Source of the DNA: CAYNWK01 sp964400875
GTDB lineage: Bacteria > Chloroflexota > Anaerolineae > Anaerolineales > UBA4823
Length of the DNA: 24,976 nucleotides
Direction of reading: 5' to 3'
NCBI GenBank assembly: GCA_964400875.1
Contig: CAYNWK010000060.1
Coordinates: forward strand, 1 to 24,976
The notes under the pieces were generated by a model. That model saw only the letters and a list, made by a program, of their open reading frames with translations, was not told the origin of the DNA and did not search any database. The translations under genes and the position numbers were made by a program. Shown piece after piece: positions 16,368-22,800 of this stretch (position 1 is the stretch's first letter; each line of letters opens with the position of its first letter).

Positions 16368-17231
16368 TCAGGCACCTGTTCCACCATTTGATCTTACCGC
16401 TGCGTCGTTGCTCAATCGCTGCCAAAGCGCATCGCAGGCAGCTTTGATATTGGCTTCGATCGCTGGCGGAGCCTCTCGACCAACCGAAGAGGCGAATATG
16501 CCATCAACGAGATAATCTTCGTAGGGCAAACGGAGGAAATCGCACAGACCTTGGAAATATTTTTGGGGATCGGAAACCACAGATTCATACCGTATGAGCA
16601 TTACCCGGTCGCTCTCATCTAATTTGAGGTCGTAATAAAGCTGGTTATAGAACAACCAATACAGTGCTCCCCCATCCTCCATCGTTAAATTAGGTTTCCA
16701 GAGTCCTCGAATGATAGATTTCGTTTTCTCTGGCGGCGGCGCATATCCGAATTCACCGAAATCATCCTCCACCCATGAATTAATGTGATTGATTCGATTC
16801 GTTCGTCCAAAACGTTTCAAGGAAGAATTAATCACATCATCATAATGGCGGAAAGTGAAAATGAATTTGGCATCTGGATAACGCGCCATCAGCTGCGGAG
16901 TCTGGCAGGTATTAAGGATTGGTTTGAATAAGATCAGTGGAGCATAGCTGTCATTGATTAAATCATCGATCACTCTCAGATCTTTAAGCCGCCACTTCTC
17001 AAAAGCAGTAGGGTTATCTTCGTTGTAGAGTTCAACTCGCCATGATTTGTTCAATTGGTGGACCAACATGCTGGTCCCAGATCGTCCGCATCCTACCAGG
17101 AAAGCCGGTTTTGATTCACCGGATGGATTGTTCAGCCTCTGCCGTACTTCTCTGGTGAGTTCATGGCCTGAATTTTTAAGGACATTGAAGATGCCGCGGA
17201 CCTTTCCTGCGCCGCGTAAACTGATTTTCAT
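16368..17231 (-). CDS. Sulfotransferase family protein
   Basis: This 287-residue protein has the PAPS-binding loop FLVGCGRSGTSMLVHQL (5'-phosphosulfate motif at 47-54). The 3'-phosphate region is YPDAKFIFTFRHYDDVINSSLKRF, with Arg128 and Ser136/137. It belongs to the broad Sulfotransfer_3 group; members act on carbohydrates, lipids or small molecules. There is no signal peptide, but residues 1-40 are basic and may sit against the membrane. The ATG at 17231 has GAGA about nine bases upstream. It lies between the surface-protein genes (stop at 17268) and the 279-base gap before the methyltransferase, so it may be read with either group. It is only distantly similar to the sulfotransferase at 317-1297. 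Confidence 0.8.
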   Translation of the reverse strand: MKISLRGAGKVRGIFNVLKNSGHELTREVRQRLNNPSGESKPAFLVGCGRSGTSMLVHQLNKSWRVELYNEDNPTAFEKWRLKDLRVIDDLINDSYAPLILFKPILNTCQTPQLMARYPDAKFIFTFRHYDDVINSSLKRFGRTNRINHINSWVEDDFGEFGYAPPPEKTKSIIRGLWKPNLTMEDGGALYWLFYNQLYYDLKLDESDRVMLIRYESVVSDPQKYFQGLCDFLRLPYEDYLVDGIFASSVGREAPPAIEANIKAACDALWQRLSNDAAVRSNGGTGA

Positions 17232-17267
17232 AAGATTGATCTCAAGTATAAAACGTATGCTTAGAGA

Positions 17268-18386
17268 TTACGTTCTTCTACGGATAAAAATGATCATGAA
17301 AACTCCCCCAAAGACAGCCAAAACGATCAAGCCCCCAGTAAGCAAGCCTGAGAAGAAGTCTGTTCTGCTACCGTTATCACGTGAGACTTCAGGGACCAAT
17401 GTAACTGGTGTATCACTAGGGCTGATTGTTGGCTTTAGCGTAGCGCTCGGTGCTATGGTCGGAATGATGGTTGGGGTCGTTAAAATTTCAACAACCGCCG
17501 TCTCGGTAACGCGTGATGCTCTGGTTCGATTTGGCTCAGATGGAGTAATTACTGACTCCGTAGGTTGTACATCTACAACAGGAGTGGTCAAGTTCTCTCC
17601 GCTTGGTGGCTCGTCTGTCATCTCGGTTGTGAAATAAACGCCAGTCATTTTAAAACCGGTGCTGTTTCCCTCAGGTAAACGGGCTTGAAACTCTACTTTA
17701 TAATAACGATAGCCACGCTCGAGGACTACTTCGAGGAATCCAGTTTGATCCCATATTGCCGCTATGGTCTGCCCTTCAGGCGGTCTTTCCAAGAAGTCCT
17801 GAGAGTAATGCAGAGGAACCCAGACCAGGTCCCATGGACCTTCTGAAGAATCCCCACCATAGATTGACACACCGGCATCTTCGATCTCATGACTGACGTA
17901 ATATGCAAAAAATCGGAGTTTCCGGTTATCGCTATCAGTCTGGACAACTTGATAAAGGAATGCATCTACGCCAGGGATTCCAATCCCCCCGGTTTGACCA
18001 TTCTTGGGATCCAACCGGGCACTTGTACCGCAGTATTGTTCCTGTTTACCACACACGTTGGCAATAATGATGTCTGAGGTCGGATTCGATTCTTTTTGGC
18101 TGGAAGACCAGTATCGGTTCAACCCCCCAGCATCTGTCCAACCGTCCAGACTGGATGCATTCGGATTGTTCGGATCCCGGAACCAGGGGTTCTTGATCAA
18201 GTTGCCTTCGGGCAACTTATCAACGACAAAAGCGAACACAGTCAAAGGAGATAAGAGGCTTGTAGCAATTACTATAGTGTTAGCGGCCAGGAAGAGCGCC
18301 TTTATAGAAATTGGTTTGTGGAGAAAAAGCTCGTCCCAAAGTTTAATTATTTGGTATTTAAACAGATGTTGGAACATCTTCTTCAT
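17268..18386 (-). CDS. Membrane-anchored surface protein with an unrecognised Cx6C module, Pro/Thr stalk and C-terminal anchor
   Basis: I do not recognise a named family. The 372-residue protein has an N-terminal hydrophobic segment (about 29-53), then a beta-rich module (61-253), a Pro/Thr/Ser-rich stalk (255-340) and a C-terminal helix (345-367) ending in RRRT. The topology suggests a module held outside the cell. Module landmarks are GNLIKNPWFR (61-70), SLDGWTD (79-85), YWSSSQKESNP, a Cys pair at 112 and 119 followed by GTSARL, GQTGGIGIPGVD, SIYGGDSSEGPWDLVW and GFKMTGVYFT. The jelly-roll-like spacing and aromatic content would suit carbohydrate binding, but that is a guess. The ATG overlaps the previous stop as ATGA, with GAGAG upstream. 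The previous gene encodes a paralogue of the same module. Confidence 0.75.
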   Translation of the reverse strand: MKKMFQHLFKYQIIKLWDELFLHKPISIKALFLAANTIVIATSLLSPLTVFAFVVDKLPEGNLIKNPWFRDPNNPNASSLDGWTDAGGLNRYWSSSQKESNPTSDIIIANVCGKQEQYCGTSARLDPKNGQTGGIGIPGVDAFLYQVVQTDSDNRKLRFFAYYVSHEIEDAGVSIYGGDSSEGPWDLVWVPLHYSQDFLERPPEGQTIAAIWDQTGFLEVVLERGYRYYKVEFQARLPEGNSTGFKMTGVYFTTEMTDEPPSGENLTTPVVDVQPTESVITPSEPNRTRASRVTETAVVEILTTPTIIPTIAPSATLKPTISPSDTPVTLVPEVSRDNGSRTDFFSGLLTGGLIVLAVFGGVFMIIFIRRRT

Positions 18387-19246
18387 TTTGATCTCTCGGT
18401 TAGCACTAAAGGTAAGTAGCTCATCTTGTCAGCTCCTGGAGGAACTGAGCTACCTGGCCCTAAAGCCGTAAAGTAAATTCCAGTAATCTTAAATCCAACT
18501 GGAATGTCATCGGGCAAGCGAGCATGGATTTCGATTTTATAAAAGCTGTATCCATCGTCGATGATCTTCTCCAACATGCCTGTATCCGTCCATAGATAAA
18601 ATTCACCATCGGCAACATCTTGAACGTGATAAAAGGGGGTCCAGACGAAATCCCAGGGACCATTCGATGAATTACTTCCATAGATGGTCACCTCGGCTGG
18701 ATCGATCTTATGGCTGACCCAATAAGTGAAAAAGAATAAATGCTTATTATCTTTATTGGCCGCGACGACCTGGGTGAGGTACGAATCCACACCTGGTACG
18801 CCCACCCCGCCCGTTTGGCCTGGCGCATTCTTCAACCTTGCTGATGTGCCGCAATACACTGGTTTATTATCGCATATCCCATTGACGATAATTTCTGGTG
18901 AAGGGTTCGACTCCTTTTGGCTGGTAGACCAATACTTGTCCTTTCCAGCAACATCCGTCCATCCATCCAGGCTGGAATAACTTGGTTCACTTGTGCTGCG
19001 AAACCATGGATTTTTAACTAAATTTCCCGCAGGTAATGGGGGGACCTGGTACGCATTTGCCCGAATAACAGTAACAATAAGCGATAATAAGACAACTACT
19101 ACAACGATGGGGATTGTGTTGCTTCTATTCGGTTTTATTTGCAAAACTTTTACTGATTTTTGCAAACTGGTCACATCTTCGTCTGGGAAATTGTCTTTTA
19201 TAAGAGAGTTTATTAATATTCTGAACATATTTTTTCGTAAGGACAC
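18383..19246 (-). CDS. Membrane-anchored surface protein, paralogue of the next gene, with YLPLVL tail
   Basis: This 287-residue protein carries the same module as 17268-18386 (here residues 73-262): GNLVKNPWFR, SLDGWTD, YWSTSQKESNP, CGTSARL, GQTGGVGVPGVD, TIYGSNSSNGPWDFVW and GFKITGIYFT. The Cx6C pair is at 125 and 132. One membrane helix lies at 44-62 after a cytoplasmic N-terminus of about 40 residues. It has no stalk or second anchor and ends MSYLPLVLTERSK; I recall YLPLV-type tails as frequent in secreted Chloroflexota proteins. The start is uncertain: GTG at 19246 or ATG at 19228 (six codons later); neither has a good Shine-Dalgarno sequence. Function is unknown. The close match and the ATGA overlap with the next gene indicate tandem duplication. 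Confidence 0.73.
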   Translation of the reverse strand: MSLRKNMFRILINSLIKDNFPDEDVTSLQKSVKVLQIKPNRSNTIPIVVVVVLLSLIVTVIRANAYQVPPLPAGNLVKNPWFRSTSEPSYSSLDGWTDVAGKDKYWSTSQKESNPSPEIIVNGICDNKPVYCGTSARLKNAPGQTGGVGVPGVDSYLTQVVAANKDNKHLFFFTYWVSHKIDPAEVTIYGSNSSNGPWDFVWTPFYHVQDVADGEFYLWTDTGMLEKIIDDGYSFYKIEIHARLPDDIPVGFKITGIYFTALGPGSSVPPGADKMSYLPLVLTERSK

Positions 19247-19264
19247 AACGCAGCATATATTTAA

Positions 19265-20725
19265 TCATCTTCTGCCTTTCAAAAAGGCATTATACACAAT
19301 AATGCCAAAGAGAAGCATGAATGTGGGGATAAACCCGATCCACAAAGCTATGCTTGGTGAAGGTTGATCGATGATGGATGTATCCGCATCAGGATTCAGC
19401 GCAAGAGCCGTTGGTGTTGGATTTGGCGGGAGCGCCTGAGTCTCAGCCTCAGGAGTTTCCTCGGGGATTGGTGTTGGCTCAGCCGGGATTGCTGAGATGT
19501 CATTCATGATCAGATTCATTGTGAATAAGCGCCGGTTCTCATAAGAAGGAGGGTCATTGAAAGTGAGCACAAGGTGGTTCCCGGCTTGCACGGCTGCATG
19601 GGTATGGTGGGCGACAACCTTATCAGTGAACTTCTGATCGCCGCTTACTCTTATCAAGTAGACAATCTCGGGAGAAGTCCAGTGATCTTCATCCCAGTAG
19701 ATATGATAAATCGCCTCCGGATAACGGAGCTGGGCAACGTAATGGACCCTTCCGGCTCCATCGACGGCCATCCCATCGAAAGCTTGACCGTTAAGATCAC
19801 CCATAATTCTAGTTGGTTGGCTCCACGTATTACCTGCATCTCTCGAATATCGGTGATGTCGGTAATAAAATGGATCCCCTGCTGCCCAGATGATATGGAC
19901 GGTCTTGCCGACCACAGTCATAATAGGTCCAGCAGTCTGTAACTCGCTGTTATCATCCGCTGCAATAGCGATAGTAAATGGTGATGACCAGGTTTGGCCG
20001 CCATCCAGAGAATGGACATAACGCACCCAGTTACCGCCAACGTCGTTGCGCGGAACGTAATACCAAGCAGCATGCAGGCCATCATCCTCATCGAGTGCTA
20101 CATGGAGGGATCGTGGGCCGTGATCCTCCGGAATATCGTCATCTAACCGAACAGGAAATGACCAGGTGATCCCTTTATCGGTCGAGCGTATATAATATAC
20201 GCCCGGGTTATCCCCTAGAAATTTTGAATAGATGACATGGAAGATTCCTTTGGAATCAATTTTCAACTCAGCGGAATCCAACGGTATTTTGATGCGCATG
20301 GGCTTTGCCCAATTGGCTGCTGAGAGGGCGTTGGATGCAGGCGCATGAGTATAGACAGCTGGGCCACTGGTCCCCTCTGCCCAAAGAATGTGCAAAATGC
20401 CATCTTGATCCACAACCGCCGAGATACTTCCTATAGGAACAAACGGGCTGGTTATATAGATATCTATCGGAATCGACCAGGAATCACCGTCAAATCGAGC
20501 ATACTGGATGATTGTCCTGTCGTCAGACATCGCCTCAGTCCAGAATGCATGAACGTAACCATACTGGTCTGATGTCAGCGTAGCCGCATCTGCCTTTCCT
20601 TTCCCACTTGACAGACGGAACGGGGGCGTCCAACGGCTTGATTGGCTGTAGGCCTCCGTCCAAGATACCGAAATGATCAGTAAGAGGATCAGGACGCCAA
20701 ACCCGAACCTGAGTAATTTACCCAT
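19265..20725 (-). CDS. Membrane-anchored Asp-box beta-propeller protein (sialidase-like fold)
   Basis: The start is placed at ATG 20725 (486 residues), with AGGA seven bases upstream; a TTG two codons earlier is too close to that site. A signal peptide or anchor covers residues 5-25 (LLRFGFGVLILLLII). The exterior part shows three Asp-box repeats of the S-x-D-x-G-x-T-W type: RSTDKGITW (180-188), HSLDGGQTW (238-246) and YSRDAGNTW (293-301). Further blade-like WxxPxxI strands lie between, which fits a six- or seven-bladed propeller. A Pro/Thr-rich stalk (about 414-440) leads to a C-terminal membrane helix (459-480) and KGRR. I do not see the RIP motif or arginine triad expected of active sialidases, so binding or another hydrolase activity is possible. 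It heads a group of three surface-protein genes. Confidence 0.78.
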   Translation of the reverse strand: MGKLLRFGFGVLILLLIISVSWTEAYSQSSRWTPPFRLSSGKGKADAATLTSDQYGYVHAFWTEAMSDDRTIIQYARFDGDSWSIPIDIYITSPFVPIGSISAVVDQDGILHILWAEGTSGPAVYTHAPASNALSAANWAKPMRIKIPLDSAELKIDSKGIFHVIYSKFLGDNPGVYYIRSTDKGITWSFPVRLDDDIPEDHGPRSLHVALDEDDGLHAAWYYVPRNDVGGNWVRYVHSLDGGQTWSSPFTIAIAADDNSELQTAGPIMTVVGKTVHIIWAAGDPFYYRHHRYSRDAGNTWSQPTRIMGDLNGQAFDGMAVDGAGRVHYVAQLRYPEAIYHIYWDEDHWTSPEIVYLIRVSGDQKFTDKVVAHHTHAAVQAGNHLVLTFNDPPSYENRRLFTMNLIMNDISAIPAEPTPIPEETPEAETQALPPNPTPTALALNPDADTSIIDQPSPSIALWIGFIPTFMLLFGIIVYNAFLKGRR

Positions 20726-21059
20726 CTTCAATTCCTAATTTATGTTTCGTAAGCACGCTTCGATAGTTTGTCTTAAGATTCCTGAGGGTAATTTCCCCAG
20801 AACGCGCCTAGAACGCTATTCGAATCGCAATTCCACAAAATTGCTTGTCCCTCATTGTGGAACCCCGAATAGCACGTTAAATTCCTAAAAGGGCTGCTCG
20901 ATCCCCAGATGTCGACGATAATCCAGGCACTATACGCTTAAACCCGTAAACCTACAGGGGGCCACTTTCTAGGGTTTTCATTCACACGCCGACTTGGCAG
21001 TAAAGATAATCGGGCGGTCTCTTCTTCTCCCCACTGGCTGATCAATCAAGGGCCGAAAT
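20726..21059. other. Non-coding gap between the halogenation module and the surface-protein genes
   Basis: This 334-base stretch holds no reading frame with codon-like character on either strand. It contains the nested palindrome at 20812-20878 and a small hairpin at 20943-20958 followed by three T residues on the minus strand, too weak to call as a terminator. No convincing -35/-10 pair was found, although TATAGT (20934-20929) is a fair -10-like word without a partner. It probably separates two transcription units. Confidence 0.6.
20812..20878. repeat. Nested imperfect palindrome
   Basis: The outer arms are GCTATTCG (20815-20822) and CGAATAGC (20866-20873), perfect over 8 bases and extended by AAC/GTT with a two-base bulge. 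The inner arms are TTCCACAA (20831-20838) and TTGTGGAA (20855-20862), also perfect over 8 bases with a 16-base loop. No T-run follows on the minus strand, so it is not a standard intrinsic terminator. It could be an operator, an RNA structure in the leader of the propeller gene, or a remnant of a small mobile element. Confidence 0.6.
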
Positions 21060-21302
21060 CTATAGCTTACTCTCAACCAAGCCCTTCATCACATTCAAAG
21101 TTTCGAAGTTATCGGAGACAACTTCCTCATCCTCGATGACGACGCCGAATTGCTCCTCGATAAAGGCGATCAGGCGCAGCAAAGCGAGCGAATCGACGAT
21201 ACCGCTGCTGATTAAAGACTCATCCGGATCGAGCTCCGTCCCCTTCTCGCCCACGATAATCTCATCAACGATGAACTTTTCTATTGTATCTACAATCTCC
21301 AT
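21060..21302 (-). CDS. Discrete acyl/peptidyl carrier protein
   Basis: This small acidic four-helix carrier of 80 residues starts at ATG 21302 (MEIVDTIEKFIVDEI), where GGAGG lies five bases upstream. A start 24 codons earlier would lack a good ribosome site and adds residues unlike the family. The phosphopantetheine attachment site is GIVDSLALL with Ser38, preceded by DPDESLISSG, the usual loop. The sequence FLV-type core and 'EDEEVVSDNFETLN' resemble stand-alone carriers of the PltL kind that are loaded by discrete adenylation enzymes. It follows the halogenase-like gene by 81 bases and is the last gene of the module before the 334-base gap. It likely carries the substrate that the adenylation enzyme activates and the halogenases modify. 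No phosphopantetheinyl transferase is in the window. Confidence 0.88.
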   Translation of the reverse strand: MEIVDTIEKFIVDEIIVGEKGTELDPDESLISSGIVDSLALLRLIAFIEEQFGVVIEDEEVVSDNFETLNVMKGLVESKL

Positions 21303-21307
21303 TATAT

Positions 21308-21312
21308 CCTCC
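21308..21312 (-). promoter_or_regulatory. Ribosome binding site deciding the carrier-protein start
   Basis: GGAGG on the minus strand lies five bases before ATG 21302. It selects the 80-residue form of the carrier protein over the 104-residue frame beginning at 21374. Confidence 0.8.
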
Positions 21313-21383
21313 AATTTTTGATAGATTTCCAGGCGATGAATCGCCAAAAAGATCGTCTCGCCAGTGGTGCTCAACGAACTGGA

Positions 21384-22748
21384 TTATGCCTCTTCCCGGT
21401 TTAGTAATTCTTCGGCCTCCTCAGTCAGGGATGTCTCCCAAAGATCAGCGCGTTCTGGGTGATAGCGTGATCCAATTGGTTTGCTTAATACATCTGCTGA
21501 TTCCTCTTTCCGCTCCCGTTTAAGCAATTTGCGCATTGCCGACATGGCTTTAGTCGTTTCTCCATCAAAAACCCTACCGGAGAAGATATCAATCATCTGT
21601 TCAGTGTAACGTTGATGCAAGAAAAATGAAAAGGCGAGCGGTTGTTCCCAGAAAGTATCAATCATATCCTCAAACACATCCAAGCCGCTCTCACACTTGA
21701 CTTGATGGTTGGCAAATGGGTTGGGTAGATCTCTTCCCACACCATTCACATAATCCTTGACAGCCTCGCTGGCGAACAAGGCTTCTTTCATCGTGGCAAA
21801 AAGACCAAAGGAAAAGATTGGATCGACAAAACGGTGAGCGTCACCGATACAAATAAAATTTTTGCCGGTGAAGCGGCGGACCTGGAAAGAGTAGTTAACG
21901 ATTGAACGCGCCTCTTCTACCAGGTTCGGCTCCTGAATGCGCCGGCTCAGTTCAGGATGCAGCTCGCCCAATTCACGTTTCAAGAAATCTTCCCGGCTTT
22001 CTTTCTTTTCCAAGTAATAAGCCGAAGGGATCACCACCCCAACGCTGGTAACTTCGTTATCCAGCGGAATGAACCAGGACCAATGAAATTTCTTCTGGTA
22101 AAAGATCAACGTATTGTTCGGCTGCATTTCACGCGTGTCGCCCGAATCTCGGAGTGCGCCGGCAACCTGGGAAAAAATGGCGATCTGGCGATCATAGTTG
22201 CCCCGGTATTTAGGTCCGGTAATACCGGTATTGGCGAGAAAGGTCGATTGACCCGAACAATCCAGCAGCACCTCGGATTCAACTTTCAAGGTATCGCCGT
22301 TATCCAATCGTACTTCTACTCCTTTGACCACCCCATCATCGTCGACCAAAGGTTGGGAGGCTTGCCCGTTCAACAGCGTCGCGCCGCGTGACGCGGCCGC
22401 TTCCAGCATCATTTTGTCATAATCGCTGCGTCTTACCTGCCAGGTAGTCTGATCAAACAGCTCTCCTTTTTCATTGCGGGCTTTAACCGGGACAAACCAC
22501 TGTGACCCCTCTGTGGTCCCGAACACTCTGACCCCGTGCTTGACAGGGTGATTGGCGATAAGCATATCCTCTTCCATGTCCAATTGGCGCATGATGCCAG
22601 CCGCTTCGCCTGTCATCGATTCACCGACGTGGTACCGTGGAAATTGATCTTTTTCAATGATAACGGATGATATGCCATGCCTGGCAAGAGCAATCGCAGC
22701 CGTCGAGCCAGCCGGCCCACCTCCAACGATCGCTACCTGTGTTTTCAT
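21384..22748 (-). CDS. FAD-dependent halogenase-like flavoprotein, copy 2
   Basis: From ATG 22748 the protein has 454 residues (MKTQVAIVGGGPAGST). The start is chosen by the AAGGAG six bases upstream and by agreement with the paralogue. The FAD loop is GGGPAGS (9-15), and VGESMTGE follows. Lys70 sits in HPVKHGV, the position of the catalytic lysine in flavin halogenases. WSWFIP (223-228) is the WxWxIP halogenase signature that blocks monooxygenase chemistry. IGDAHRFVDPIFSFG (301-315) includes the FxDPxFSxG stretch near the halide tunnel. It is expected to use FADH2, oxygen and chloride or bromide on a carrier-bound or free aromatic substrate; no flavin reductase gene is seen here. The protein is very similar along its length to 22801-24159. 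A non-halogenating oxidoreductase of the same family remains possible. Confidence 0.83.
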   Translation of the reverse strand: MKTQVAIVGGGPAGSTAAIALARHGISSVIIEKDQFPRYHVGESMTGEAAGIMRQLDMEEDMLIANHPVKHGVRVFGTTEGSQWFVPVKARNEKGELFDQTTWQVRRSDYDKMMLEAAASRGATLLNGQASQPLVDDDGVVKGVEVRLDNGDTLKVESEVLLDCSGQSTFLANTGITGPKYRGNYDRQIAIFSQVAGALRDSGDTREMQPNNTLIFYQKKFHWSWFIPLDNEVTSVGVVIPSAYYLEKKESREDFLKRELGELHPELSRRIQEPNLVEEARSIVNYSFQVRRFTGKNFICIGDAHRFVDPIFSFGLFATMKEALFASEAVKDYVNGVGRDLPNPFANHQVKCESGLDVFEDMIDTFWEQPLAFSFFLHQRYTEQMIDIFSGRVFDGETTKAMSAMRKLLKRERKEESADVLSKPIGSRYHPERADLWETSLTEEAEELLNREEA

Positions 22749-22754
22749 CATTGT

Positions 22755-22760
22755 CTCCTT
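22755..22760 (-). promoter_or_regulatory. Ribosome binding site deciding the start of halogenase-like copy 2
   Basis: AAGGAG on the minus strand is six bases before ATG 22748 and three before ATG 22751. The spacing favours 22748, which also matches the MKTQVAI start of the neighbouring paralogue. The longer frame starting at 22775 would place this site inside coding sequence. Confidence 0.75.
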
Positions 22761-22800
22761 TGTATTACTTTTCAATTTCTCGGGATTTAGCAGGAAGCGA

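Noticed and set aside
17047..17637. 196-residue plus-strand frame spanning a gene boundary
   Set aside because: It crosses two minus-strand genes; its Val/Gly/Thr-rich second half is the antisense of the Pro/Thr-rich stalk.
19265..20725. Calling the propeller protein an active sialidase
   Set aside because: Asp-boxes show only the fold; no RIP motif or arginine triad was seen, and such propellers occur in many non-sialidases.
20943..20958. Small hairpin CCTGTA-GGTT-TACGGG (minus strand) as terminator of the carrier-protein gene
   Set aside because: Only six pairs including one G-T wobble, followed by three T residues; too weak to call.
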